From: Gnetum montanum
Lineage: Eukaryota; Streptophyta; Gnetopsida; Gnetales; Gnetaceae
NCBI GenBank assembly: GCA_015680685.1
Contig: MNCI01004154.1
Span: 341,967 to 405,966, forward strand
Direction of reading: 5' to 3'
DNA length: 64,000 bases
Below the pieces are notes generated by a model. It had not been told where the DNA came from, did no database searches, and saw only the letters and a list, made by a program, of their open reading frames with translations. Positions within the stretch are counted from its first letter, which is position 1, and every line of letters starts with the position of its first letter. Position numbers and translations under genes: made by a program. Below, one piece after another: positions 22,480-35,223 of the stretch.

Positions 22480-23260
22480 TAATGAGTGGCGAGGTACCCC
22501 TACACATAACCATACGAATACGAGCATTTCACACTTGATCTGGTCGAATTCCAAGGACTAAGAGGTTACGCGCCCTAATGGAACACTCAGGGTTAATCAA
22601 TCACTATTCTCCCAAACTTACTTGTATTGTCACATTTGTATGATTAAGTAAGCTTGAGGTATGTGATTTTTATAGCTTTTTTCCTTTTTATGTCTTTTGC
22701 TAATAAGGGAAAGGTGGTTAGAACTAAGTAACTAACTTACACTAACTATTCATTAACTAAGTTCTAAATGTTTCTAACATCAGTATCTATTCCCACTTGT
22801 TGTACACATCCTGAACCAGTGCAACACTGCTGGGGTTACCAAATGCTAATCATTATTGGGTTACCAAGCACTACAAGCATACTCAAATCTATCATACTCA
22901 GTGTACTTAACTAAAAGATTAGAAGGTTGAGAGAGATATTAATTAACTAGAAAAAAATTAAACATTCAACAATAAGTAATTACTAATTAGCTTAATATGT
23001 ATGCTGCAAGGTTTATCATAAATTTCATCTTTATTGCCGTACAAAAATGTGTGCTCAGGTACAAATTGCTCGAATAAAGATCCATTCACTCTATGACTTC
23101 TACTACAGGCACACAAAAATTATTCTAACTCTGGGATGACTAAACTGCAAGAGATTGGCTAAGGGTCTAAGTCTTACTCATTGAAATAAAGGGTGCCACC
23201 TCTTATTTATAAAAGATGAGCCAGGACACGATATTGCGTATGCGATATCACGGCTCATCA
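22480..23260 (-). repeat. 3' LTR of element D
   Basis: 781 bases; on the plus strand it begins TAATGAGTGGCGAGGTACCCC and ends CACGGCTCATCA. It matches 31866-32663 along its length. The terminal TG has become TA. Confidence 0.85.
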
Positions 23261-25189
23261 TACACCCATGACTAAATGAAAACTCATGCTCGAGTTCCTT
23301 ACAAAATATTGGGAAGGTATGGGATTATTGACTTGAATGACAACTAATAGTGGATGGGATGACGTGTGAACAGATCAATCATTACAATACATGACAATAT
23401 TAGTGTTCATGACTACAATAATGAACACTATACACAATTGACATCCAATCTTATTTGGCAGCTAAGAAAGAAGAGAGAGAGAGAAGAAGAAGAAGAAGAA
23501 GACGTGTTGCTATCGACGCCAGGATTGCACCTTCCATTGTTCATCTATAACCACACCATCGATCTTGTTACTTGCAGAGCTATTCCAGCACCAGTCCATC
23601 CTGAGTGTTTCCTCCAAATCTAGTCCATTCCTGCATGATTGCCATTTGCACACACAAAACAGTCTCATATTAGCAAGGATAAGTAAATCAAAATACAGTT
23701 GATACCTTGCCTCGGTGTAAGGTCCATTGGCTGAGTTGTGATATGGCTAATATGGATTCTAGAGATATAACACTAGTAACTACCCAAGGTGTAGGGTTTA
23801 GGAAAATTGAAAATATTGGACCAGGACTGCCATGACTAAGAGCAATCCTTTGGTAGTGATAGAATGAAAAAATATAAGGAATCAAAAAGATGGAGGAAAA
23901 GAAACAACAACAACATTGATAAAATGGATGTCAAATATGGGAATGAACAAAAAAATTGTTGATTGCAATAATGTTTAAGGGAAAGAAGTAAACTGATGCA
24001 CCAAATAGGAATGTGAGTGGGTCCTCCCCAAAGTAGGCTCATGCCCTTAATGCCCTAACAAACCCACATTCAAAGAGTCCATAGGCTTTGAAAATGTCAT
24101 TCGGAAGCAAGAGTTAAAGTATTAACCACAAGAATTTACCAAAAAGAAAACAATGCATCAACCAAAATATAGACTACTGATACAATCGACAATGAGGTGG
24201 AAAGTGGAAAAAGAATGATGAGGAGAAAAGAATGAAATGGAATCATAAGAACAAGGGGGCGTACAGCCCCTTGTGTGTGTATGGTTAATGTGACTAAGTA
24301 GATCTCATTCCAAATTCAGCCTCAAAAGATCCACATCTAGTGTGTCGCATTAATACACTTGGCCAATCCATCCACTTGAAGTAACAAAAATGCTTATGCT
24401 AAAGAGTCACCACCATTCTGAGGAAATGAGAAAGGAAAAAGTAGGAAGCGAGAGAGGGCCTTAGTTAGAGGGAACATGTTTTTTTAGTTCCATAACCAGT
24501 GCTTGTAGCCCTAATGATTATTTTTTCTAAGGGGTGTGCTTTAAATTCTAAATTTTTTTTGGGTGAGAACCACACCATGCAAAGACTTATTTTTATTGGC
24601 TCAACTTATCAATAATGGAGTAACATTAGAATGGTAGGGAAAACCCAAGAAGAAAACATCTAAGCAGCCAAGAGAATAGCTAGAACAAATGCATCAAATC
24701 CCCTTGAAGTCACACCCTTTTTAGTCCTTAAGTCCTTCCTTAGATTGAGAAATGTCGAGTCACCAATTTGTTAATAGTTCTATTATTAAAGAAAGGGACT
24801 GTACAATTCCAAGCCAAGAGAGAGCATAGAAATTCATGGATGCATGGATGACATGGACTCATTTCCTATTATATCAAAATAACCATACATTAGTATCAAC
24901 ATTATAACTCCAAGGTAAAAACCAAACATTAGCAATCAATAGAGTACAGTTCATACGACCATCAAGAGCACTTATTAGGTGACGAACCTAACATAACAAA
25001 CAACCACACAAAGAAATGAAAAAGTATGAATGATGTTGCAAAACAAAAACAAGAAAAGTTAAATAAATTTGTAAAAAAAAATGTGTAAAAAGAACTTAAA
25101 AAGAAACTAAGGGCCTCAATTGATTAGCAGAGATGGCCATCTCCCCCATAACTATGTTGGAAGGGGAAGATCCAAAATAATGAGTAGGG
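23261..25189 (-). other. 3' non-coding region of element D
   Basis: No convincing ORF is present. An AGA/GAA run lies at 23465-23505. The block near 24020-24050 (minus strand GAGCCTACTTTGGGGAGGA) recurs in B (about 56850-56875) and C (about 51835-51855), so it is a conserved part of this family, between pol and the 3' end. Confidence 0.55.
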
Positions 25190-27556
25190 TCATCCCTTCT
25201 CAAAGGTAGTATGTGCACTAGCTATTCTAAGTTCATGGAAAGGTTTGGTCTGTTGAACATTGACTAACAATCTCTTATTAGGGATCTCAGGTTTGTATAT
25301 GGTCATGGCCCTTGAAGGAAAGGTTGTATGAATAATGTAAGGTCCTTCCCACAGTGTTTGAAATTTTGTACATTGTGGCACATGTGTGGGATTCCAATAG
25401 ATAACCTTATCTCTTGGTTGATACTTAACCTTTTAAATCTTCAAGTCATGACATTGCTTGTTATATGCCTTGTGCAACTCATTTGATGACAAGGCAACTA
25501 ATCGATTTTCATCTAGCACGTTTAAAGTTGCCAACCTTTGTTTTTGTGCTAGATCAAGATCAAGGTAGAGGTCACAAGCCATTGATAGAGTACAGAGCTT
25601 GATTTGAATTGGAAGTGTTGGAAGCTTTCTGTACACTAACTCATAGGGAGAGTAGCCTATAGGGAGTTTCCAAGTGGAGCGGTATGCCCAAAGAGCGTCA
25701 TTCAGTTTAGTGCTCCAATCTCACCTATACTTGCTAATTGTCCTTGTCAATATTTTAGTGATCTCTGTATTGGTGACCTCAGCTTGTCCGTTAGCTTGGG
25801 GGGTGATAAGGTGTAGTCAATTTATGTTCAACCCCTAAGCGTTGCATTAACTTATGAAAAGTTGCACCTATGAAATGTGTTCCGTTATCTAAAATAAGTT
25901 CATGTGGCATACCAAACCTATTTACAATTTGTTGTTGCACAAATCATGCAGTTGTAGATGATGTGCAGTCTATAATAGCAGCTACTTCAGCCCATTTTGT
26001 TAGATAGTCTACGAAAACTACAATGTAAGCTTTTTCATTGGACATTGGTGTAATGGGTCCCATAAATTCTATTTCCCAAATATCGAAGGGTTCTAAAGGT
26101 TGAATCCAATGTTGCAGACCCTCCATTCTACCAGCCACCAAATAATATGATGGCTAACTATTGGCTTGTTCATGACGAATTGGATTGCACTATGGTCCAT
26201 ATGGATGAACACTTTGTAACCTAACACATAGTGCCTAAACTTATCCAATGCAAACACTACAACCATTAATTCTTTCTTTGTAGTTGTGTAGTTAAATTGT
26301 GCACCGATGATACTTCTACTTGCATAGTGGATGTAGTAAGGGTGTTTTTGGTCATCTAACTATGTAAGTATGGCTCCTAAAGCATAATTAGATGCATCAG
26401 TCATTATGTGGAATGGTCTAGACCAATCAGGAGCTTGTAGAATGGGAGTTTCTAAAAGCTTTTATTTCAAATCTTAGAATGCTTGTTCACATTCCTTGGT
26501 CCACTCAAATGGTACGTCCTTCTTTGTTAGCTCTACCAATGATTTGGTAACCTTGATGAAGTTCTCAATGAATCTTCTATAGTAGCCAATGTGTCCAAGG
26601 AATGATCGAAAATCTTTGATGGTTTCCAGTTGCCGGGTGATTCCTTGGATGACCCTAGTTTTATCTGGGTCTACCTCTATTCCTACATGTGAAACTTTGT
26701 GCTCAAGTACTATGCCTTCTTGGACCATTAAATGGCTTTTCTGCCAGTCAAGCCTTAAATTAGTTTCTACACATCTTTTCAGCACTTGCTCTAGTTGGTC
26801 GAAGGCTTGATCAAAACTTGTTCCATAGGTGGAGAAGTCGTCCATAAATATTTCTACTCTATTCCCTATTTACTATTGGAATATGCTTAGAAATAGGCAT
26901 TGAAAAATGGTAGGGGTTTTGCACAGGCCAAATGGCATTTTTTTATATGCAAATGTTCCCCAAGGACTGGTGAACATTGTCTTGGCTTGGTCTTCTAGGG
27001 CTATTCATATTTGGTTGTACCCATTATAGCCATCCAGAAAACTATAATAGCAATGCCTTGCTATGGTGTCTAAGTCTTGGTCAACGAATGGCAATGGAAA
27101 CTGATCCTTAAATGTTGCCATATTTAGCAACATAAAATCTATGCACACTCTTCATTTTCCTTCCTTTTTCAACATGATTACCAAAGGGCTAACCCATTCA
27201 CTATCAGCAATGGGATATATGAACCCAACCTTAAGAAGTTGTTCTATTTCTTCTTTTACTACTTACTTCAATTTTGGGTTCAATCACCTCTGTAGTTGTT
27301 TTCAAGGTTTCAGGGAGGGTTCAATGTAAATCCTATGTTGGCATATCCTAGGATCTATTCCAGTTAATTAGGGATATGACCAGGAAAAGGATTTTGACCA
27401 CTTGTTTATCACTTTTAGTAGTCTTTCTTTTTGTTTGGAAACAAGTCTTGCATTGATGATGATCGATTTTTCATTTTCGAGGGTCATATATTCCAAACTA
27501 GTGGGCAATGGTTTCAAATCTAGGGGCTTTTGTTTAGATTTTTTAGGAATTTCCAA
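25190..27556 (-). pseudogene. pol: pol of element D: RT, RNase H, integrase
   Basis: From right to left: the linker before RT (EIPKKSKQKPLDLKPLPTSLEY, 27556), RT palm with FMDDFSTYG (about 26845) and FRSFLGHIGYYRRFIENF, RNase H with TDASNYALGAIL (about 26400), integrase with FDIWEIEFMGPITP and FVDYLTKWAEVA (26141-25944), and the C-terminal part LNVLDENRLVALSSNELHKAY to FQTLWEGPYIIHT (25636-25190). The first integrase aspartate (usually IDFMGP) is glutamate. Many stops separate the pieces. It would copy and integrate the element if intact. Confidence 0.85.
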
Positions 27557-27565
27557 CTTCCCCTA

Positions 27566-28434
27566 TGATGAGTGTAGCATGCGTGATCTGGTCGAACTCC
27601 GTAGACTAAATGCCTAAACGCGGCAAGGAACACTTGGGGTTAATCAATCGTTGTCTTCCCAAACTTGTTGTTGTCACAGTGTATGGTTAAGTAAGTCTGA
27701 GGTATATGATTTTTTTGGTATTTTCTGGTTTATCTCCTATGCTAAGAGGTGAAGGGTTGAGAGACTAAAACTAATTCTAACTACAACACTAAGTCCTAGC
27801 GTCAACATCCATTCCCACTTGCCATACACACCCTGCACTCTACAACTATGGCTACCAAATGCTAATCGTTACTAGGATTACCACACGTAACGCACGTGCT
27901 TGAAGCAGTCGTACTGAGGCACCTAACTAGCCTAAGTGTGACAAGCAACTAATTCCTTGACTAGTCGTACACATCCATAGATGCTCGTAATCAAGTCGTA
28001 CTTGTCCCATGTTTTATGAGATAAGGGTGAGAGAATCTAATCGCAATGAGTAGCCGATTCCTTGGCTAGCCATACACATTCGTCAATGCTCATAACCAAG
28101 TTGTACTCATGTCGCTTTACTAGGAAAGCAATAAATAACATTAAATAAACCTATCCATGCACTGCAAGGTTTATCCACAAAGCTCGTCTTTATTGCTGTA
28201 CACAAATTGCGTTTAGGTACAAAGCCGCTCGAATAAAGAACCGTTCACTTGGGGGACTCCTACTACAGACACATGGAAAATATTCTATCTCTGGGGTGTT
28301 CAATCCACCAGAGCTTTGTTACTTTATGCCTAGAATGTCAAATGAGGGGAGTGCTGCCTCTTATTTATAGATTTGGCGACGGACCGTGATATCGCGTATG
28401 CGATATCGTGGCCTATGCATATCGTGTCTCATCA
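27566..28434 (-). repeat. solo LTR of the D family inserted in element D
   Basis: 869 bases, TGATGAGTG... to ...GTGTCTCATCA on the plus strand, same family as the D LTRs (shared GGGGTTAATCAATCGTTGTC and GGTTAAGTAAG). The flanking five bases are CCCTA (27561-27565) and CTCTA (28435-28439). No internal region accompanies it, so it is the remnant of a full element after LTR-LTR recombination. It separates protease from RT. Confidence 0.85.
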
Positions 28435-28675
28435 CTCTAGCTTATGTTTTCAAGTTTAAGGCTTAGAAGTTGGACACGGACTTGCTCTAGTACATCTATG
28501 CTTTTGATGTAAGCACTAGTTATTCCCTCAGTTAGTTCCATGCACGTTAGTGAGTTGCTCTCTTGAGAAGCCATCAACCACTCGGTGTCTTCTTGTCATG
28601 TGGCTGCTGCATACAGGCACTTTTATATATTAATGTCTTGTGCACACTAGTTGCATGCAAGCAATGCTAAACTTT

Positions 28676-29080
28676 TCACAACCCATGATCTCTATAGGCA
28701 ATTGCCCCTATATCATTGTATGCGATGCATGGAACCTTCTTCTTATCAATGTTTCCAAAGGTGTTCTTCTTGGATATTTCCAGGAAAAGATCATAGATTC
28801 CTAGGCTTGCATCTATAGTACTTAGCCATGCCCTTCCCATTATTATCGGGAAGTCTCCTTTATCATTATTTACTTGTATCACTAGGAAATCACCTAGGTA
28901 CGACCACCCACACATAGTGGTAACAATGTCCTCCACTAGTCCCAAGGGGATAATGATGGACTAGTCGGCTAGCACAAGATAGATATTGCTCTTCCTTAAT
29001 GGAGGTAGGTTCTAGGCTTTGTACATCTCTTGTGATATTAAGTTGACTCCGAAACTTGAGTCCAGAAGAGCTTTGCATGG
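28676..29080 (-). pseudogene. protease of element D
   Basis: The frame reads CKALLDSSFGVNLISQEMY (active-site DSG is DSS), then, after stops, GLVEDIVTTMCGW, GDFLVIQVNNDKGDFPIIMGRAWL and STIDASLGI. The order matches retropepsin: flap, then the FPIILGRPFL landmark. At least two stops break it. Confidence 0.75.
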
Positions 29081-29106
29081 CTCATCCCCAGTAATTTGGA
29101 GATAGA

Positions 29107-31721
29107 TTAGGGGCTTCCAGGATTAGAAAATTTCCTGGGAAGGTGGCCAACCTTAATCCAGTTAGTAATGGCATGTGTTAACATAACCATATGCGTTGAG
29201 CTCAGTATTTGGTTTGAAGGGAGCTTTGAAGCCTTATTTGATGGAGAGATGTTTAGAGGTTCAACCGCTTGTGGTTGTGAGGGCTTGGTTGGACTGTTGG
29301 TTCTGAAGAAAGGTCTTTTCTTCATATGGTTGTTAGTACCAATAGTGGGTTGAAGATTCATAGCCCTCATGGAATTACATTGCTCTGGTTGAGTAGGGAG
29401 TTCCCCTTGCATTGTTGGAGCAGATGGTAATGGAGTTATTGGTGTGAGAGTTGCAGATGGATTTAGAGGATGGTATGTTTGTGGGTTATCTACCCTAGGA
29501 GAAGGATTTCTATAATACTCCTAAGCTTGCTAGTGATGTTGTGGTGTAACGTGACTAACAGAGTCACGTGGAGAGATAAGGTTTTGCATGTAATAGCCAT
29601 ATGGGTCCGATTGCTAGTAGGGGTATTGTTGCCTTCATGGTGCCATCCTCCATGACTTTGGGTATTACCACTGTTGATGTTGCTCAACAAGTTGTGGTGG
29701 AGTTTCACTTGGATAATATGTTGAAGGTTGGTGGAATTGCCTTGGGTTACCTTGGGGATAAGGTAACCATTAGGGTGTTTGCTGTTTATTAAGTCGTGGA
29801 TTGAGTGCATACACCCCAGACTCTTGTAGATGTGAGATCACTAGGAAACATCCCTTAGGATGGTCATATTGGCATATCTCAAATCCACCATTAGTGTCTA
29901 TGTTTGAATCCACAACCTCTTCTGTGATGGCCATTTTACCCTTACCCTTACTACATGCATTCTCCACTTCTCTCTTTTTCTTTTTGTCAAGATCACTACC
30001 TCGCTCTCTAGACTCCTCTACAATTTTAAGAATAGTTTCAAACCTACTATCTAGGGAGTCCCACATTTGTTCTACCTTTGTCAATACTTTTGTTGTTAAC
30101 TTTTGGAGTGGCAAGGTTTTCCTATTCACCATATCTTTGAGTGGTAACTCTTCCTCCTCCTCACAAAATCTCACTCCCCTTTTTGAAGGGAAGGATCTCA
30201 GTTGTATTCTTCCACACTTTCTCTCTTTTGTAGCTCACCTTCTTCTTTGGCTACTTGCTCTAGCAATCTATGAATTTGATGAGACCTAAGATCTGATAAC
30301 CTTCCTTGGGCATACATCCCAAGGGTTCTTCTTGTTTCATACCTAAGTCCATCCACGAGATGGTGTAGTTGATCCCATTGTGAATAACCATGGCTAGGGA
30401 AATGATGTAACAGTGTGTAATAGCAACCCATGGCAGCATCCAGGGATTCATGATTTCCTTGCTTTCATCCTTGGATTTGCTTTCGTAGGTTAGATACTCA
30501 GGAGTACATTTGGTACTTATCATTAAATAGTTCTAACATTGTACTCCACCTCCGAATGGATTCCGGTTCTAAGGACCGGTACCAGCTTTTAGCTTCTTTC
30601 ACTAGTGTCCTTGGGAACAACTTCAATTTTTTCCATTCATTTTCTATGTTCTACAAGGGACATGCATAGTGGAATTCTTGTAAATGATTTTGAGGATCAG
30701 CACTGTAACCCCCTTCAAATTGTGGGATGTTGGCCATGTCTAACCTCTTGATCCTACTATCCTTTTGGTGCCTTGTGAGAACTCTTACAACCTCCATTAT
30801 ATCTAGCATGCTTCTAGTTATGAGTAGGGGTTCTTCATGATCATCTAGTTCATAGTTTCTATGGTGTCTACGCAATTCCCTACTCTTCCTTCTTCTATGC
30901 CTTGATTCCTTAGAGTGTCCTCGTCCTCATTCTCGACTATCTCTTCAATGTTTTTGACTTTGTTTTCCTTTATCCTCACGATTGGTTTCCTTATGACTAC
31001 ATTTGAACACTGAAGGAGAGGGTGAATGTGATGATGAAGGTGAAGAAGAAGGAGAACCATTGCCATGATGGTGTTTTGTACCTTCTCTTCGGTGGTCTCA
31101 GCCATGATCGTGATCATGATTAGAACGTCCACTCTTATCGTGCATTTGTGTTCCTTCTTTGAACACTTTGTGTTCGTGGGTATCAGAACTATGGTTGTGA
31201 ATAGTGGAGTGAAGGTTCCGATACACCACCTCCTAACCATCATTAGAAGGAGGAACATCATTTTGTGGAGACCCCATTGAAGTAGGTTAACCACCCTCAA
31301 TTTTGCTCAAGACATGCGGAGTGTTATGGGGTCATTTACCCTTCAAGGATGTATGGTATCTCTCTTGTCACAAGTCCCTTTGACGTTGCGCTTCTGTGGG
31401 ATGGTAGTCCCTTGTGTCATGATCACATGCAACATATTCTGTGTACAAAAGCAACATGCCTATTCATGAGAGAGCACAAAGAAGCATGTTGGGGACTGAT
31501 CGGTCTGGAGGCAACACTATGGTACCCTCCAAGTCTCTCCAATGCATTTGTTCATCGTGGTGGATAATAAAGGTGAAATCTAGTACATACTCATCGGGAT
31601 GAGTATATACCACACAAAATTGTTGAGGAATTGACAAATCTTGGTTACATGTGTTATGTCCCTGACTGTCTCTTGTGTTAGTCCTAGGCAGTGAAGTGCT
31701 CTTATGTGAAGAAGAAGACAT
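29107..31721 (-). pseudogene. gag: gag of element D
   Basis: The start is at 31721 (MSSSSHKSTSLPRTN). The gag core includes DDHEEPLLITRSMLDIMEVV and IPQFEGGYSADPQNHLQEFH, then HFPSHGYSQWDQLHHLVDGL and GMYAQGRLSDLRSHQIHRL. A zinc-binding-like ICQYDHPKGC follows, and a Gln/Pro/His-rich tail. Frameshifts and stops break it into five pieces. The same blocks occur in B, C and the fragment at 62622. Confidence 0.8.
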
Positions 31722-31846
31722 TTTATCTTGTTTGATGTGCGATTTACCGTTGTCTTATCTTTCCTTGATTAACCCTAAAGGTTTTTTCTAGTGTTCCAAT
31801 GATATGAATGATTTCCTATGTTCTACGTAGCTCACAAACAATTAAG

Positions 31847-31864
31847 TCCCCAGCAATGGCATAA
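31847..31864 (-). other. primer-binding site of element D (tRNA-Asp type)
   Basis: Minus strand TTATGCCATTGCTGGGGA is next to the 5' LTR. It matches the complement of the plant tRNA-Asp 3' end, TGGCGCCGTTGCCGGGGA, apart from a few changes, mainly C-to-T or G-to-A. Confidence 0.7.
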
Positions 31865-31865
31865 A

Positions 31866-32663
31866 TGATGAGTGGCGAGGTACCCCTACAATGAACCATA
31901 CGAATATGAGTGTTTCACATGCAATCTAGTTGAACTCCAAGGACTAAGTGCTTACATGCCCTAATGGAACACTCAGGGTTAATCAATCGTTGTCCTTCCA
32001 AACTTGTATTTTCATGGTTGTATGGTTAAGTAAGCTTGAGGTATGTGATTTTTATAGTTTTTTGCATTTTTATGTCTTTTGCTAATAAGGGAAAGGTGGA
32101 GAGAGCTAAGTAACTAACTTACACTAACTATTTATTAACTAAGTTCTAAATGTTCCTAACACTAGTATCTGTTCCCACTTGTTGTACACATCCTGAACCA
32201 GTGCAACATTACTGGGGTTACCAAACACTAATCGTTACTAGGTTACCAAGCGCTACATGCATGGTCAAAGCAATCGTACAAAGTGTACGTAACTAAAAGA
32301 GTCGAGGGTTGAGAGAGAGATTAATTAACTAGGAAAGCATTAAACATTCAATAATAATTAATTACTGATTAGCTTAATATGTATGTTGTAAGGTTTATCT
32401 TTATTGCCATACACAAATGTGTGCTTAGGTATAAATTTCTCAAATAAAGATCCATTCAATCTATGACTCCTACTGCAGGCACATAGAAATGATTCTAACT
32501 CTAGGATGACTAAACTACAAGAGTTTGGCTAAGGGTCTAAGTCTTACTCCTTGAAACAAAGGGCACCGCCTATTATTTATAGAAGATAAGGCAGGACACG
32601 CTATTGCGTATGCAATATCATATGGAAAATGCAATATTGCATATGCAATATCATAGCTCATCA
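31866..32663 (-). repeat. 5' LTR of element D
   Basis: 798 bases, TGATGAGTGGCGAGG... to ...CATAGCTCATCA on the plus strand. A TATAAATA box reads on the minus strand at 32581-32574. Near the outer end are repeats of GCAATATC and GCATATGC. Confidence 0.85.
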
Positions 32664-32668
32664 GAAAC

Positions 32669-33507
32669 TCTCTTAAAAACCCCTCAAGACTAACCTAACA
32701 GTGATCAACAAAATAGAACATGTGAACTTAACAAAAAGAACACCAAAACTATTGTAACTCTCTCTATTGTATGATGTGAGCTAGTTCTTATATAGCATTT
32801 AAAATGCACTTGAGATGCAAAATTGCTTCTTTCAATCGTATGATGGAAATATTGCATCTTGGAAGCCTAGAAGTTTTCTTGAAGTCTTTTATTACATGAA
32901 TGTTATATACATTTTTTCATAGTTATACTTTCCTTTTTTGTAAAATAAATACATCATTCCTTGTCTCAAATATCCTCCAAGCTATCCCTAATTTCATCTC
33001 TTAGATAATGCTAAGCCACTAGGTTTGAGCAACTTCTCCCAAGAATTGAATACTGATGCTAACTTTCATCTCCACTGGATATTCATTTATGTCAAGAAAG
33101 TACTTCATTTCAAAGATTAAGGCATCTAGGAGCTTGTCATCATGATCACCTTTATAGACATTGGATTATTTGTCTTGGAAGTTATGGGTTGGTTATCTTG
33201 AACTAGATGTGACTACCTTTGCATGAATAGCCAAATAGTCTTCTAGTTTCTTGTTCCTTACTATGAACTTATCCACCTATGCCTTTAGGGTCATCATTCT
33301 TTGCAAGATGTCATTGATAGAAACATAAATGTCATCAATAATATCTTCCATCCATTCCACTTGATTCCATATCACAAAATTTTGAGTATAGAGATCTTCT
33401 TCTTAGCTCTTAAATTTAGTTCTTGTAGAAATGGAACATATAGCTTATCCACAAGATCATTGATAATCTTAATCCATTCTAACACTAGTAAGTAACTAAT
33501 TATCATA
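32669..33507 (-). other. decayed helix-rich coding remnant left of the gag-only element
   Basis: The minus strand shows short frames such as LQRMMTLKA and DKFIVRNKKLEDYLAIHAKV. A similar frame on the far side of the inserted element (39470-39530, DDKEVLIGEHKNYFLDKAQEL) suggests one older coiled-coil ORF split by the insertion. I cannot name it. Confidence 0.3.
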
Positions 33508-33512
33508 ATGTT

Positions 33513-35201
33513 TGAAACACCACAAAAATTTCAGCAACACTTCTAGACAACTTCAGAACCTCTGAAACGGCTTCAAGCAGCCCACCATGGAGCAAGCAAG
33601 GTCCCCTTGGGGCCCACAAATCACGACGGCAAGTGTCGGTGTCAAGAATCATCAGTTTCAAGGTCAAAAAGTGCAATTTTGGCTAAGTACATTGTGCAGA
33701 CGTTGCACAGCGTAAGGATCAGCGTCACCAACTTTTGAAGCCCTGAAATTCAGTCAAAATAGGCCGAAATCAAGCACAAGGACCCCCCATGACCTTCACC
33801 AAGGTCCCCAATAATTCCCAGCCTCCAGAAAATCAAGATTCGGGCCTCAAATGTGCCATTTTGACTTGGTGACGCTGGGGTTATTTTTCAGACGCTGCAC
33901 GGCGTAAGGATTAGCGTCACCAATTTTTCGAGCCCCAAAACTCAGCCAAAATGACTTGATTTTAAGGGTGTAAGTCGTCCTCAAGGTCCACTATTGATAA
34001 CTATGGGTCCCAGCCTTTAAAAATTCCATATTTCAGCCCAAAATTGCAAGTTTTGGAGGCCACACTGCAGGTCACACTGCAAGTCGCGCTGCATGCTAGA
34101 CAAGCGAGGCGGTGTTAATCCTTCTTGATTTTCTTTTTCAAGAAATCTATAAAATAGCAAAGAAGCCCATGCAAAATTAGGCCAAATATTCCGCAAAAAC
34201 AAAAAAAAGAAATATAATTTTCCAAGCGGGCCAGAGTTGGAGCTAAATCTTTTTAAATTTTTAAAATTTATTTTATTTTATTTTTATCACTCAAGGGCTT
34301 GTATTTCTAAAATTATTTGTATTTTTATGGGCTGGAATGACCCATAAGTTGTAAAATACATTGAACCTGGCCAAGAAAAGCAAAATTGCCAACACACGTA
34401 CAACTCATGTACAACTTTCAAGCATGGATACATTGAACCTAGTCAAAGCAAACCCTAGCCAAAACCCTAGCCCAAACCTATAAATACCCTACCAATTCAC
34501 ACAAATTGGGGGGAGAACAAGAGAAGAGAAACAAGCAACAAACAAGAAAAACAAGCAACAAACAAGAAAAACAAGCAACAAACAAGAGAGACAAGAACAA
34601 CAAGAGAAGAACAAAGACAAAAGAGGCAAAAAGAAGCAAAGGCAAAAGCGACAAGAGAGAGAAGAAGATTAAAAGAGGCAAAGATTGGAGGAATTGGTGA
34701 TGCACATCCGATTTTTGGCTTCCGATTTCTTCTCACATTAATCACATTTCATCGTCACATCATTGTGTCACATCATTCCGGGGCTAGGCGTTTGACTTGC
34801 CGTCCACACTTGTGCAACTACGCTTTGACCGGTGCATATTCTTATTTAAAAACAATACAATACAGTTTCATTTTTGCCTCTCATTTACATTATTTACTGC
34901 AGTTTATCTTCTATTTACAATATAACTTTGTTTACGCTTTATTCATAATTCAGTACACTTTATTTACATTTCATATCGTTGTTCATATTCCGTTTACACC
35001 GTTTACGATAACCCAAGCGCTAGCCATAGCTTACGCTTGGAGAAGTCCTTGGTTGATTTGCGTGCGAACCATCCAAGGCGCTTTGCCTTCGTTCCTTTTC
35101 CAGCTTGCCCTCAAGCGAAGGTAGAGTCAACTGTGGTTGTCCAACGATCTCTCGGTGTTTGTTTCCCTTCTAGCCTTACACCGACGATTTAGGTCAGCAC
35201 A
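33513..35201 (+). repeat. 5' LTR of the gag-only element
   Basis: 1,689 bases, TGAAACACCAC... to ...GGTCAGCACA. TATAAATA is at 34479-34486. A tandem repeat of about 20 bases (ACAAGCAACAAACAAGAAAA) occurs about three times at 34530-34585; the 3' LTR has fewer copies. The open frames across this tract on both strands are products of the repeat. Confidence 0.9.
34479..34486 (+). promoter_or_regulatory. LTR TATA box of the gag-only element
   Basis: TATAAATA within AAACCTATAAATACCC; the same box is at 38773-38780 in the 3' LTR. Confidence 0.65.
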
Positions 35202-35206
35202 GTTTT

Positions 35207-35223
35207 TGGTGCTAGAAGGAGGG
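35207..35223 (+). other. primer-binding site of the gag-only element
   Basis: TGGTGCTAGAAGGAGGG starts five bases after the 5' LTR and begins with TGG, the complement of tRNA CCA. I did not identify the tRNA. The leader that follows to 35530 is T-rich and non-coding. Confidence 0.55.

Larger units (their letters stand above)
22480..32663 (-). mobile_element. Athila-type Ty3/gypsy LTR retrotransposon 'D'
   Basis: LTRs are at 22480-23260 (3') and 31866-32663 (5'). Flanking five-base repeats are TAAAC (22475-22479) and GAAAC (32664-32668), four of five matching. Reading leftward: tRNA-Asp-type primer site, gag, protease, RT, RNase H, integrase, a long 3' non-coding part, LTR. The RT sequence (MDDFSTYGTSFDQAF, VLKRCVETNLRL) and the primer site fit Athila. 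It is interrupted by a solo LTR at 27566-28434. Net length without it is about 9.3 kb. Confidence 0.88.

Noticed and set aside
23366-23623. Open frame with a Glu-rich run
   Set aside because: It lies in the 3' non-coding part of D and depends on a GAA/GAG run; no similarity to B or C.
22480-32663. The two Athila-like LTRs at 22480 and 31866 as unrelated solo LTRs
   Set aside because: Near-matching flanks, primer site beside the right copy and a full ordered gag-pol between them show one element.
33588-33594. LTR start of the gag-only element at the point where the two LTR copies begin to match
   Set aside because: No target duplication there. ATGTT followed by TGAAACACC at 33513 fits both the duplication and the A-element LTR start, so the 3' copy is truncated.
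34478-34745. Hydrophobic minus-strand frames (Leu/Phe/Cys-rich) and a Lys/Gln-rich plus-strand frame
   Set aside because: Products of the ACAAGCAACAAACAAG purine-rich repeat in the LTR; the same frames recur shortened in the other LTR.
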